A DNA stretch of 64,000 nt from Deinococcus sp. AJ005 (GTDB lineage Bacteria > Deinococcota > Deinococci > Deinococcales > Deinococcaceae). Made by a program: the position numbers and the translations under genes. Of the stretch, positions 18,197-35,100 are shown in pieces. Location: the NCBI RefSeq assembly GCF_009017495.1, contig NZ_CP044990.1:205001-269000 (forward strand). The letters are read 5' to 3'. Position 1 is the stretch's first letter. Every line of letters starts with the position of its first letter. Under the pieces are notes generated by a model. That model made no database searches, was not told where the DNA came from, and worked only from the letters and a program-made list of their open reading frames with translations.

Positions 18197-19238
18197 AACA
18201 GACGTGCTGATCGTCGGTGCGGGGCTGGCGGGGCTGGCGCTGGCCCACGAGTTGCAGGGCCGGGGCCTGGGCGTGCGGGTGCTGGACAAGTCGCGCGGGG
18301 TGTCGGGCCGCGCAGCCACCCGCCGGACCTCGTCGCCCGAGGCCCAGTTTTCAGAGGCCCGGCTGGACCACGGCGCACGCTATTTCACCGCCCGTCATCC
18401 CCGCGCCGTGGCCCTGGCTGAGGGCGGCGTGGAGGCAGGCTGGAACCGTGTCTGGGCGCGGGGCTTCGCAGCCTGGGAGGATGGCCAGACCACGCCCCCG
18501 CCGCAGGACGGCCACCCCCGCTACGCCCCGCCTGCTGGAATGAGTACGCTGGGTCGGGAGCTGGCGCGCGGGCTGGACGTGCAGACCGGGCTGGAGGTCA
18601 GCAGTCTGGAACGCCTGCCCGGCGGCTGGCGCGTGCATTCACGCGACGGCGTAGCAGGGGAGGCCGCGCGGCTGGTGCTGAACCTGCCTGCCCCGCAGGT
18701 GCTGGCGTTGCTGGAACCGCTGCTGCTGGGCGGCGCGGACGATCTGGAGGAATTGAAGACGGCTGCCGAGAAGATGCGCCGCGTGGCCTACGCCCCATGC
18801 TGGGTGGCAGGGATGGTGCTGGAGCAGGAGACTAAAGCCGACTGGCCTGCCCTGAGTCTCAAAAACCATCCTGTACTGGAGTGGATCGCCCGCGAAGACA
18901 CCAAGCGTGCCGCAGGCCACCCGCCCGCGCTGATGCTGCAAGCTTCGGCGGCGTGGTCCCGCGCCAATCTGGAACGCCGTCCCGAAGAAGTCCTGCCCGA
19001 ACTGCTGGCAGCGGCGGCGGACGTGCTGGGCGAGGAAATCAAGATGGCCCATGCCTTTGCCCACCGCTGGCGCTACGCCACCCCCGAACGCCGTGCCTCT
19101 GGTCCCTGCTTCTGGGACGCCCCACATGGCCTGGGTCTGTGCGGTGACGGCTTCACCCCCGACGATCACGGCCCGCGCGTGGAAGCGGCATTGCTGAGCG
19201 GCTGGGCACTGGCGGCGCGCATGAACGGCGATGCTTAA
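18186..19238 (+). CDS. FAD-dependent amine-oxidase-like (renalase-like) oxidoreductase
   Basis: The 350-residue protein starts with a Rossmann dinucleotide-binding site, DVLIVGAGLAGLALAHEL, and continues with VLDKSRGVSGRAATRR, the pattern of NAD(P)/FAD-dependent amine oxidases and bacterial renalase-like enzymes. A C-terminal flavin-contacting stretch, LGLCGDGFTPDDHGPRVEAA, lies near residues 315-335. It is a cytosolic flavoprotein of unknown substrate. AGGGG at 18175-18179 favours GTG 18186, although TTG 18180 is possible. It begins inside a 33-residue ORF and its end overlaps the CitE-like gene by 8 bases, forming a tight operon. Confidence 0.88.
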   Translation: MRSKTDVLIVGAGLAGLALAHELQGRGLGVRVLDKSRGVSGRAATRRTSSPEAQFSEARLDHGARYFTARHPRAVALAEGGVEAGWNRVWARGFAAWEDGQTTPPPQDGHPRYAPPAGMSTLGRELARGLDVQTGLEVSSLERLPGGWRVHSRDGVAGEAARLVLNLPAPQVLALLEPLLLGGADDLEELKTAAEKMRRVAYAPCWVAGMVLEQETKADWPALSLKNHPVLEWIAREDTKRAAGHPPALMLQASAAWSRANLERRPEEVLPELLAAAADVLGEEIKMAHAFAHRWRYATPERRASGPCFWDAPHGLGLCGDGFTPDDHGPRVEAALLSGWALAARMNGDA

Positions 19239-20076
19239 ACCGTTTCGTTCCATGCTGTATGTACCGGGCGACAAACCCCGCGCCATCGAAAAAGCCCGCA
19301 CCCTGGCCGCCGACGCCGTGATTCTGGATCTGGAAGACGCCGTGGCCCCAGAACACAAGGCCGAGGCCCATGCGAACGTGCGTGCGGCCTTGCTGGCGGG
19401 CGGCTGGCGTGTTCCCGTGCTGGTGCGGGTCAACGGCCTGGGAACCCAGTGGGAACATGAGGACCGTGAAATGGCGCTGCTGTCGGGCGCGTCTGGTCTG
19501 GTGCTGCCCAAGGTGGAGGACGCCCGCGCCGCGCAAGAACTGTCACTGGGCAGGCCGCTGTGGGCCATGATCGAGACCCCACTGGGCGTGCTGAACGCCC
19601 CGGCCATCGCCGCCGTGCCGGGGGTGGCGGGCCTGCTGGTGGGCGCAAACGATCTGGCCCGCGCGTTGCGAACTGGCCCACACCCGGAGCGTTTGCCCCT
19701 GCTGCACGCCCTCTCGGCGGTGGTGCTGGCGGCCCGCGCCCACGGCAAACTGCCGCTGGACGCCGTCTTCAACGATGTGCGTGACCCGGCGGGTTTTGCC
19801 CGCGAATGCGAACAGGGCCGCGCGCTGGGCTTCGCTGGAAAAACCGTGATCCATCCGGACCAGATTGCCCCCGCCAATGCCGCTTATGGCGTCACCGACG
19901 AGCAGGCGCAGCAGGCCCGCGCGTTGCTGGACGCCTGGGAAGAGGGACGGACTGCTGGCAAAAGCGTCGTGACTTACGACGGCTCACTTGTTGAGCAGAT
20001 GCACGCCGATGAGGCCAGAGAGATTCTGGCGCTGTGGGCAGGCAACCAGGACAGCGCATCAGGAACGGGTCATTGA
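19231..20076 (+). CDS. HpcH/HpaI aldolase/citrate lyase beta-like (CitE-like) protein
   Basis: The 281-residue protein is a TIM-barrel CitE-like enzyme: RSMLYVPGDKPRAIEKA at the N-terminus, ILDLEDAVAPEHK (metal/substrate region, about 30-42), MIETPLGVLNA (about 113) and GFAGKTVIHPDQIAPAN (about 207). Stand-alone CitE-like proteins, without the alpha and gamma citrate lyase subunits, usually act on acyl-CoA malate-type substrates (for example citramalyl- or malyl-CoA). No citrate lyase partners are nearby, which agrees with that. It overlaps the preceding oxidoreductase gene by 8 bases. Confidence 0.88.
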   Translation: MLKPFRSMLYVPGDKPRAIEKARTLAADAVILDLEDAVAPEHKAEAHANVRAALLAGGWRVPVLVRVNGLGTQWEHEDREMALLSGASGLVLPKVEDARAAQELSLGRPLWAMIETPLGVLNAPAIAAVPGVAGLLVGANDLARALRTGPHPERLPLLHALSAVVLAARAHGKLPLDAVFNDVRDPAGFARECEQGRALGFAGKTVIHPDQIAPANAAYGVTDEQAQQARALLDAWEEGRTAGKSVVTYDGSLVEQMHADEAREILALWAGNQDSASGTGH

Positions 20077-20155
20077 CCGTTCAGACCACCAGCACTGACA
20101 ATTCCAGACATATTTGAACTGCGTCCAACACCACCAAGCCTGTCCGCAGGAGGCG

Positions 20156-20161
20156 TAGGCT
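20156..20161 (+). promoter_or_regulatory. -10 box TAGGCT, leaderless hemolysin III-family gene
   Basis: The box is 6 bases before the ATG at 20168. Confidence 0.6.
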
Positions 20162-20167
20162 AGTTCT

Positions 20168-20824
20168 ATGAAGCGTCTGACCTTCGCCCCGCGTGAACCC
20201 GTCAACGCCCTGACCCACTGGGGCGGCGCGCTGGCCGCGTTGATCGTGCTGGGGCCGCTGCTGTGGTGGGCACACTCGCGCGGGCTGGCGCTGTGGCCCT
20301 TCGTGGTGTTCGGGGTCAGCATGGTGGCGCTGTACTCGGCCAGTGCCAGTTACCACTCCTTTGGCCGCAGCGAACGCAGCATGCTGTGGCTGAGAAAGCT
20401 GGACCACGCGGGCATCTTTTTGCTGATCGCGGGCAGTTACACGCCGCTGGCGTATTTCGGGCTGCATGGCGTGTGGCAAAGCGTGGTGCTGTGGGTGGTC
20501 TGGGGCATTGCCCTGACCGGTATTGCGCTGAAGCTGGTCACCATGCGCCTGCCGCGCTGGGTCAGCACGATGCTGTACCTGGTCATGGGCTGGCTGGCCG
20601 TGATCTTCCTGCCGCAACTGGTCCACAATCTGCCCCCCCCCGCGATCTTCTGGCTGGCGACTGGAGGCGTCCTCTATACGCTGGGCGCGCTGGTCTACGG
20701 GACCAAGCTGATCAAGCCGCGCGAGAAGGGCTTTATGCGGTACTGGGGCTTCCACGAGGTCTGGCACCTGTTCGTGCTGGGCGGCACCACAGCGCATGTG
20801 GCGATGATGTTCAGCCTGCGGTAA
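20168..20824 (+). CDS. PAQR/hemolysin III-family membrane protein
   Basis: The 218-residue protein has about seven membrane segments and the family's conserved polar sites: [15 protein letters not shown] at the start, [10 protein letters not shown] after segment 2, [17 protein letters not shown], and [21 protein letters not shown] at the end. The His residues in these motifs form the zinc site of PAQR-type hydrolases. Bacterial members are called hemolysin III or TrhA; a membrane or lipid homeostasis role is more likely than cytolysis. Confidence 0.92.
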   Translation: MKRLTFAPREPVNALTHWGGALAALIVLGPLLWWAHSRGLALWPFVVFGVSMVALYSASASYHSFGRSERSMLWLRKLDHAGIFLLIAGSYTPLAYFGLHGVWQSVVLWVVWGIALTGIALKLVTMRLPRWVSTMLYLVMGWLAVIFLPQLVHNLPPPAIFWLATGGVLYTLGALVYGTKLIKPREKGFMRYWGFHEVWHLFVLGGTTAHVAMMFSLR

Positions 20825-20843
20825 GCGTGAATTCCCCGCCAAG

Positions 20844-20869
20844 TTCTCTCCTGAGTGAGAGGGCTTTTT
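20844..20869 (+). terminator. Weak hairpin terminator
   Basis: A 5-bp CTCTC/GAGAG stem (20846-20850 with 20857-20861) is followed by GGCTTTTT, 20 bases after the hemolysin III-family stop. Confidence 0.4.
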
Positions 20870-21042
20870 GCTGAAATCGAACCAGCAGAGGGGTCAGGCG
20901 TGGGGGCATCCCCCTAATCTCCCCACCTCCAACGCAACCCGCCTCACATCCCCCCGCTCCTGCCCCTGTTAACCTGTTTTGTTCGAGTGGGGCCGCCCTT
21001 TGTCGTGTCGAAACAGGTGTCCCTCAGCAGCAGGCCAGCTTT

Positions 21043-21048
21043 TATACA
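21043..21048 (+). promoter_or_regulatory. -10 box TATACA upstream of the DUF512 gene
   Basis: TATACA is followed by AGAGGGG (21053-21059) and TTG 21069, suggesting a very short leader containing the Shine-Dalgarno site. Confidence 0.5.
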
Positions 21049-21068
21049 GGCCAGAGGGGTGATTTTCT

Positions 21069-22601
21069 TTGACCATACCAGTGACCGCACAAGCGAAACA
21101 ACCCATGCCAGACGTTTTTCCCGCGCCTATCAAGTCCGTCGAGGCAGGCAGCGCCGCCGCAAAGGCAGGCGTGCGCCCCGGTGACGTGCTGATGCGCGTG
21201 AATGGCGAGGCCGTGACCGACGTGCTGGCCTACCGCCACCTGCTTTCACAGGGGAAAGCGACGCTGGAAATTGCCCGCCCCAAAGAAGCTCCACGCGCCA
21301 TGACTGGTGTTGCCAGCACCACGCAGGACCACCACCGCCTGCAACTGAGCGCGCCGCCCAGCCTGGAAGACACCTTCACCTTCGACGTGGAATGGGAAGA
21401 CCCCGGCCTGGAATTTGAAGAAGTCCTGTTTGACGGCATTCACCTGTGCGCCAACAAGTGCGATTTCTGTTACGTGCATCAGATGCCGCGCGGCTTTCGC
21501 AAGAGCCTGTACATCATGGACGACGACTACCGTCTGTCGTTCCTGTACGGCTCGTTCGTCACGCTGACCAACCTGTCCGAGGGCGACATTAACCGGATTC
21601 TGGATGAAAACCTCTCGCCGCTGTACGTGTCGGTCCACACCGCCAATCAGGACCTGCGCAAGGACATGATGAAGTGGTGGAAGCTGAAGGTGAAAGACGA
21701 GAAGGCCGTGCAGATTCGCGGCATGATCGAGCGTCTGGAAAGCATCGACCTGTACACCCAGATCGTGCTGGTGCCGGAGCGCAACGACGGCGAGAATCTG
21801 GACGACACCGTGGACTACCTGAGCAGCCGCCCCAACGTGATCAGCGCGGCGGTGGTGCCCATCGGTCTGACCTCGCACCGGACCAACCTGCCAGACGTTC
21901 GGACCTTTAATAAGGAAGAGGCCCGCGACAGCCTGCGCCGCCTGAACATCTGGCGCAAGAAATTCCTGACCGAGCGCGGCACCCGCTTTGTGTTCCCCTC
22001 CGACGAGCTATATCTGCTGGCCGGGGAGCCGTTGCCCAGCGAGGAAGAATACGAGGGCTTCCCCATGCTGGAAAACGGCGTGGGCATGATCCGCGACTTT
22101 CTGACCGAGGCACTGCCCGAACTCCCCGCCGCCCTGCCCGAACCGCGCCGGGTGATTCTGGCAACGGGAACGCTGTTTGCCGAGTCGCTGGACCTCGCTG
22201 TGGAACCTTTGCGGGCCATTGAGGGGCTGACGCTGGAAGTCCGCTCCATCACCAACAAGACCTTTGGCCCGGCCACCACCGTGGCGGGTCTGCTGACCGG
22301 GCGCTGTTTCCGGCACGCCATCAAAACCGGCGAGGCGGACCTGCTGATCGTTCCGCCCACCACCCTGCGTTACGGCACCGAGCTGATGCTGGACGACGTG
22401 AGCCTGGGCGAATTGCGCCAGGAATTCCGTATGGACGTGCGCGCGGGCGGCGCGACGCTGGGCGAACTGGCCCGCGTGATCCTGGACGGCGCGCAGAGCA
22501 GCGGCCACCAGTGGGGCATGAGCGCCCATGCCGTCAAGGACAGCGGCCACACCCCGCTGGAAATCGAAGTGGCCGAGCGGGGAATGCGGGGACAGGCGTA
22601 A
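21069..22601 (+). CDS. PDZ-radical SAM-DUF512 protein
   Basis: The 510-residue protein combines an N-terminal PDZ-like domain (SVEAGSAAAKAGVRPGDVLM, about residues 20-45), a radical-SAM core whose cluster motif reads CANKCDFC (about 134-141), and a C-terminal DUF512 domain (from about 300; GTLFAESLDLAVEPL). It should bind a 4Fe-4S cluster and S-adenosylmethionine. Family members are often annotated DUF512 or YtxN-like and their reaction is not established. A TTG at 21069 with AGAGGGG upstream fits the spacing; ATG 21105 is the alternative. The gene is monocistronic. Confidence 0.85.
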   Translation: MTIPVTAQAKQPMPDVFPAPIKSVEAGSAAAKAGVRPGDVLMRVNGEAVTDVLAYRHLLSQGKATLEIARPKEAPRAMTGVASTTQDHHRLQLSAPPSLEDTFTFDVEWEDPGLEFEEVLFDGIHLCANKCDFCYVHQMPRGFRKSLYIMDDDYRLSFLYGSFVTLTNLSEGDINRILDENLSPLYVSVHTANQDLRKDMMKWWKLKVKDEKAVQIRGMIERLESIDLYTQIVLVPERNDGENLDDTVDYLSSRPNVISAAVVPIGLTSHRTNLPDVRTFNKEEARDSLRRLNIWRKKFLTERGTRFVFPSDELYLLAGEPLPSEEEYEGFPMLENGVGMIRDFLTEALPELPAALPEPRRVILATGTLFAESLDLAVEPLRAIEGLTLEVRSITNKTFGPATTVAGLLTGRCFRHAIKTGEADLLIVPPTTLRYGTELMLDDVSLGELRQEFRMDVRAGGATLGELARVILDGAQSSGHQWGMSAHAVKDSGHTPLEIEVAERGMRGQA

Positions 22602-23133
22602 GGGCTGTCAAACCGTTTATAAGGTCTAACCGTCCAACCGCTGGCGCAGGGCATTCATCCGCTCTGTTCTGGCGGTTAGACCATTTGTGTCAATCCTCCT
22701 GCCCTGTGCTGACGCTTCACCTCGCAGTCACGTCAATCCTCTGCGCGGTCACGCCGGGACCCAGGTCGAAAAAGAGCAATAGCGCCGGTTTGCTCATGCT
22801 CTGTGAATCTGAATCGGCGCTGCCTTCGTGGTAGAGGCTGCCAGGACTGGGGGCACTGCGGACGGCACTGGCAATGTTGGAGCGAATCTCGTGGGGCGGT
22901 CAGATGGCGGGTGGTGGTGTCCAGCGGGGGGTCTCTCCAGTGTGCCCGCGCCCGCCGTGCTAGCCTGCGTCCATCGCGCCATGATTTCGGCTCAGCAGAG
23001 CTGGAGACGGGCGACACAACCGCAGCAGTTGAGAGAGACCCTTCCTGACTGCCTCCAGGCCGCATTTTCTGGGCCACCGCTGCATTCAATATGACTGGCT
23101 CCCTTCCGGGCCGCATCACACGGAGATTTTCAA
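22602..23133. other. Intergenic region before RNase J
   Basis: This 532-base stretch has no convincing gene. It holds a 10-bp inverted repeat (GGTCTAACCG at 22623-22632 and its complement at 22673-22682) that belongs to a dispersed repeat family, and a TAGCCT box at 22961-22966. If the box is the RNase J promoter, the mRNA has a leader of about 160 bases. Confidence 0.55.
22961..22966 (+). promoter_or_regulatory. Candidate -10 box TAGCCT for RNase J
   Basis: It lies 167 bases before the start codon; no good -35 is seen. Confidence 0.35.
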
Positions 23134-24792
<1,659 letters not shown>

Positions 24793-24809
24793 GGAAAGAA
24801 GTATCGGAG

Positions 24810-24843
24810 TGGGGCCAGTCGCGTGCTGGCCTCATTCTTTTTT
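24810..24843 (+). terminator. Rho-independent terminator of RNase J
   Basis: A 9-bp stem (24810-24818 with 24826-24834, one G-T pair) is followed by TTCTTTTTT. Confidence 0.85.
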
Positions 24844-24915
24844 GGTGTGGCGCGTGCGGGAAGTGCTGGCGGTGGTGGGGATGACGAGGTGTGAACAGTA
24901 GAGCGGCAAAAAGAA

Positions 24916-25038
24916 ACCCCTCAGTCAGCTTCGCTGCCAGCTCCCCTCAAAAGGGAGCCAAGGAACGCGACTGACACAGCGATTCCGCAATCCTTGCCTC
25001 CCTTCTAAGGGGAGGTGCCCCGAAGGGGCGGAGGGGTC
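24916..25038. repeat. 123-bp MITE-like repeat with imperfect terminal inverted repeats
   Basis: The two ends are imperfect inverted copies of about 44 bases. Both begin ACCCCTC when read inwards and both carry a CTCCCCT...AGGGAG hairpin. It has no coding capacity and fills most of the 344-base gap between RNase J and clpP. Elements with similar arms (GCTCCCCT...AGGGGAGC) recur in several bacterial genomes. Confidence 0.6.
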
Positions 25039-25123
25039 AAGCGGGCCGGGCAACCCCAGAATCAGACTTCTCAAAAGCCCTCTCCACCCCCGCATCCCCC
25101 ACGTTTCCCCGCCCCATCCGCCC

Positions 25124-25129
25124 TATAAT
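25124..25129 (+). promoter_or_regulatory. -10 box TATAAT, leaderless clpP
   Basis: A consensus TATAAT stands 7 bases before the ATG at 25137; no Shine-Dalgarno site is present. Confidence 0.7.
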
Positions 25130-25136
25130 CGCGCGT

Positions 25137-26953
<1,817 letters not shown>

Positions 26954-27004
26954 AAAAGGCAACGAAGCTTACAGCATCCCCGCGCGGTGACTCCTAGAAT
27001 CCTG

Positions 27005-27029
27005 GGACACCCTGCGGGGGTGTCGTTTT
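27005..27029 (+). terminator. Rho-independent terminator of clpPX
   Basis: Stem GACACCC/GGGTGTC (27006-27012 with 27018-27024) is followed by GTTTTC. Confidence 0.75.
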
Positions 27030-27101
27030 CTGAGGTGGCCCCGCGTTAAGCTGATCTATTCATCTGTCCCGCCACGGCGGTGGCAGTTCCAAGGAGCAAA
27101 A

Positions 27102-29537
<2,436 letters not shown>

Positions 29538-29549
29538 GTCAGAACAGTT

Positions 29550-29587
29550 AAAAGCCGCCTCACCAGTTTGTTGGCGAGGCGGCTTTT
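29550..29587. terminator. Bidirectional terminator between lon and pilT
   Basis: A 12-bp perfect stem AAAAGCCGCCTC/GAGGCGGCTTTT, with A and T tracts on both sides, serves the two convergent genes. Confidence 0.88.
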
Positions 29588-29604
29588 CTGTGCTTTGTCG
29601 GGGA

Positions 29605-30846
29605 TCAGCGCTTGCTTCTGCCCAGACTGGCCGCGCCGCCGTAGCTTCCGGTTTCTGGCGTGCTGGTGGCTGCGGCCCTTCCCGGCTCGGCCCAGTTGGT
29701 ACTTTTGCCCGTTGCAGACGAGACAGGCGGCGGGCTGTAGCCAGCCTGTGGCTGGTTCCCGGCGGAAGCCCCCCCGGCGTCGTTGGCAAGGCGGGCAAAT
29801 TCCTTGGGATCGACGGAACGTGAGGCCCCCACATCGAAGGTGATCATACGGCGGCGGTACAGGTTGGCCAGAAAGGCGTCCATCGTCACCATGCCCTCGC
29901 GTGCGCCAGTCTGCATCACGCTGGTGATCTGGTACGTTTTGCCCTCGCGGATCAGGGCGCGCACGGCGGGATTGGCGATCAGCAGCTCGTAGGCCAGGAT
30001 ACGGCCCTGCCCGTCCAGACGCGGCAGCAACTGCTGGGTCATCACCGCCACCAGGTTGTTGGCGAGCTGCACCCGGATCTGTTCCTGCTGCTCTTCGGGG
30101 AACACGTCCACGATTCGGTCGATGGATTCCGGGGCACTGTTGGTGTGCAGCGTGCCCATCACCAGATGCCCGGTTTCGGCAGCGGTCACGGCGGCCTTGA
30201 TCGTCTCGTGGTCACGCATTTCCCCCACCAGGATCACGTCGGGGGCCTGACGCAGCGCCGCGCGCAGGGCATTTTCAAAGCTCATGGTGTCCGAGCCGAC
30301 CTCGCGCTGGTTGACGATGCTCTGCTTGTGTGAGTGCATGAACTCGATGGGGTCTTCGATGGTCACGATATGCAGTTTCTTGTTGGCGTTGATGTAATCC
30401 AGCATGGCCGCCAGCGTGGTGCTTTTCCCCGAACCCGTCGGCCCGGTGACCAGCACCAGCCCGCGCGGCGCGTTGGCGATATCGACGACGCTCTGTGGCA
30501 GTCCCATCTCGGCGGCGCTCTTGATCTTGGTGGGAATCAGGCGCATCACGCCGCCCACGTTGCCGCGCTGCATGAAGCAGTTGACGCGGAAGCGGGCGCG
30601 GTCCCCCAGCGCGAAAGAAAAGTCCAGCTCGCGGCGTTCCTCGAAGGTGCGCTGCTGTTTCTCGTTCATCATCGAGTACATCAGCTTGCGGGTCTCGGTG
30701 GGCACCAGATCGGCGAAACCTTGCGGGCCGTACACGCCGTCGATCTTGAACTGCGGGGCCATGCCCACGGTCAGGATCACGTCGGACGCGCCCTTCTCGG
30801 CGGCGGTTCGCAGGATGTCGGTGATGTCGGCGGAGGGCTGGGTCAT
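29605..30846 (-). CDS. pilT: Type IV pilus retraction ATPase PilT
   Basis: The 413-residue ATPase has the secretion-ATPase motifs: Walker A GPTGSGKSTT (about residues 136-145), the Asp box IVTIEDPIEF, AxxRQAPDVILVGEMRD (Walker B with the PilT-type GEMRD) and the His box TGHLVMGTLHTNSA. PilT hexamers depolymerise the pilus for twitching and DNA uptake. About 50 extra residues at the C-terminus are low complexity (GGASAGNQPQAGYSPPP). GAAGGAG precedes the ATG. It lies just downstream of pilB on the same strand. Confidence 0.95.
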   Translation of the reverse strand: MTQPSADITDILRTAAEKGASDVILTVGMAPQFKIDGVYGPQGFADLVPTETRKLMYSMMNEKQQRTFEERRELDFSFALGDRARFRVNCFMQRGNVGGVMRLIPTKIKSAAEMGLPQSVVDIANAPRGLVLVTGPTGSGKSTTLAAMLDYINANKKLHIVTIEDPIEFMHSHKQSIVNQREVGSDTMSFENALRAALRQAPDVILVGEMRDHETIKAAVTAAETGHLVMGTLHTNSAPESIDRIVDVFPEEQQEQIRVQLANNLVAVMTQQLLPRLDGQGRILAYELLIANPAVRALIREGKTYQITSVMQTGAREGMVTMDAFLANLYRRRMITFDVGASRSVDPKEFARLANDAGGASAGNQPQAGYSPPPVSSATGKSTNWAEPGRAAATSTPETGSYGGAASLGRSKR

Positions 30847-30916
30847 GGATTGCTCCTTCGGAGGGTCAAAAGGTCTGAGGGTCTGGAAGTCGAAGAGTCA
30901 AGCGGAAGATCTGGGG

Positions 30917-33595
<2,679 letters not shown>

Positions 33596-33696
33596 GTCGT
33601 TCCTCCTTGCCGTGCAGATTGAAGCGGTTGAGACTGAAGTCGTGTGGTGGGTGGTCGGGTGCTGTGTAAGTGGCGATGTGAGGGGAAAGATGCGGC

Positions 33697-34203
33697 TCAG
33701 GTCTTCCAGTCATGCCCGTACCTCCGCAGGACCACCCGTTCGAGTTGCCGTGCCACCCGCGTGTGCGGCAGCGAATTGCTGACGATGGGCCGCACCAGAA
33801 TGGTGTGCATGCCGCTGAGATTGCCGCCCAGCACGTCGGTGAACAGTTGATCGCCCACCATGCCGGTCTGGTGCGCGGGCAGGCCCAGCTCGGCCAGCGC
33901 GCGGCGGTAAGCGCGGGGATGCGGTTTGCCCGCCAGCCCCACCCCCGAAAAGCCCAGCCGCTCCAGCCAGAAGGCGGCGCGGCGTCCGGTGGCGTTGCTC
34001 AGCAGGTACAGGCCAATCCCTGAATCGCGCAATTCGCGTGCCCAGCGGAACATCCCGGCGGCGGCGGCTTCCTCGTAGCTGCCGTAGGGAACGAGCGTGT
34101 TGTCGAGGTCCAGCAGCAAGCCGCGCAGCCCCCGCCGCGCCAGAAACTCGGGGGTGAGGCTCTGAATGTCGTCGATCAGGTCATCGGGGCGCAGCAGACT
34201 CAT
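33697..34203 (-). CDS. YqeG-family HAD IIIA phosphatase
   Basis: The 168-residue protein has the HAD motifs LLLDLDNTLVPYG (motif I, Asp nucleophile and Asp+2, about residues 27-39), LLSNATGRR (motif II region) and GMVGDQLFTDVLGGN (motif IV, about 113). It matches the YqeG subfamily, cytosolic phosphatases of unknown substrate. The ATG at 34203 overlaps the stop of the upstream PgeF gene (ATGA), so the two are coupled; the frame extends further upstream without protein character. Confidence 0.9.
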   Translation of the reverse strand: MSLLRPDDLIDDIQSLTPEFLARRGLRGLLLDLDNTLVPYGSYEEAAAAGMFRWARELRDSGIGLYLLSNATGRRAAFWLERLGFSGVGLAGKPHPRAYRRALAELGLPAHQTGMVGDQLFTDVLGGNLSGMHTILVRPIVSNSLPHTRVARQLERVVLRRYGHDWKT

Positions 34204-34970
34204 GCCTGTCCCCCAGTTTGCAGGCCGATGACTGCCCACATCCGCCCGGTTTTCCCGGCGTCGCGGCGGTACGAGTAGAAGTCGGTTTCGGTAGAGCAGC
34301 GCCCACTGAGCCAGATGTTTTCTTCCGAAATTCCGGCCTCCAGCAACACGGCCCGGTTTGCGCCCGCCAGATCGAGATGGGGTTGTTCCCCTCGTGTCAG
34401 CACGAACTCCCCCAGCCCTGCCGCCGCAAATTTCGCCGCCACATCCGCCCCTACGCCGTAACGTTCTTCGCAGATGCCGGGGCCGACGGCGGCGCGAATA
34501 CGTTCAGGCCGTGCGCCCAGCTCGCACATCGCCTGCACCGTCTTCTCCGCAATGCGTCCCAGCGTACCCTTCCAGCCCGCGTGGGCCGCGCCGATCACGC
34601 CTGCCTCCAAATCTTCGAGCAGCAGCGGATAGCAGTCCGCCGTGCCAATCGCCAGCAGCACGCTGGGGGTGGCACTCACCAGCGCGTCGCCGATCCAGTC
34701 GCCTGGGCCATCCACCACGATCACGTCCGTTCCATGCACCTGATCCAGCCGCGCAAACTGCGCCGCGTCAAAGCCCAGCGCGGTGGCCAGACGGCGGCGG
34801 TTCTCGGCCACCATTTCCGCGTCGTCCTCACGCTCATCCAGGTTCAGACCTCCACCTGTTCCGGCACCGTATGGACCCACCGAAACGCCGCCAGCACGCG
34901 TGGAAAAGGCGTGTGGTGTTTGCAGATGTGGTGCGGTCAACAGCATCAGTTGCTCAGTATCCCCTTGCAT
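34200..34970 (-). CDS. pgeF: Peptidoglycan editing factor PgeF (YfiH/laccase-domain family)
   Basis: The 256-residue protein has the family's Zn/Cu-site residues in VHGTDVIVVDGPG (His), GTADCYPLLLED (Cys) and AAHAGWKGTLGRI (His). PgeF in E. coli removes wrongly built L-Ser-containing muropeptides; other members have purine nucleoside phosphorylase/adenosine deaminase activity, so the true role here is open. FSTRAGGVS near the N-terminus is also typical. ATG 34970 is used; ATG 34946 is a possible later start. It is co-transcribed with the YqeG-like gene. Confidence 0.9.
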   Translation of the reverse strand: MQGDTEQLMLLTAPHLQTPHAFSTRAGGVSVGPYGAGTGGGLNLDEREDDAEMVAENRRRLATALGFDAAQFARLDQVHGTDVIVVDGPGDWIGDALVSATPSVLLAIGTADCYPLLLEDLEAGVIGAAHAGWKGTLGRIAEKTVQAMCELGARPERIRAAVGPGICEERYGVGADVAAKFAAAGLGEFVLTRGEQPHLDLAGANRAVLLEAGISEENIWLSGRCSTETDFYSYRRDAGKTGRMWAVIGLQTGGQA

Positions 34971-35087
34971 GTCTCACTGGATTCTGACGGTTTGTGCCCC
35001 CATCCGGGGGAAGGCAGGGCGCAATCGCCGGGAAGCCACGCTGCGCCCTGCTTGCACCCACTCCAACCTCTGCCCGCCCAGCGGCGC

Positions 35088-35093
35088 TAAAGT
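35088..35093 (+). promoter_or_regulatory. -10 box TAAAGT, leaderless fabI
   Basis: The box is 7 bases before the ATG at 35101 and fixes this start against the long open frame upstream. Confidence 0.65.
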
Positions 35094-35100
35094 CCTGTGG

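Noticed and set aside
20066..20083. GTCATTGAC core resembling the centre of the Deinococcus radiation/desiccation response motif
   Set aside because: The outer halves do not match the known palindrome, the site lies over the stop codon of the CitE-like gene, and the next gene is not a damage-response gene.
30868..30900. GGTCTGAGGGTCTGG cluster between pilB and pilT as another GTCTAAC repeat
   Set aside because: Similarity to the repeat unit is too low to include it with confidence.
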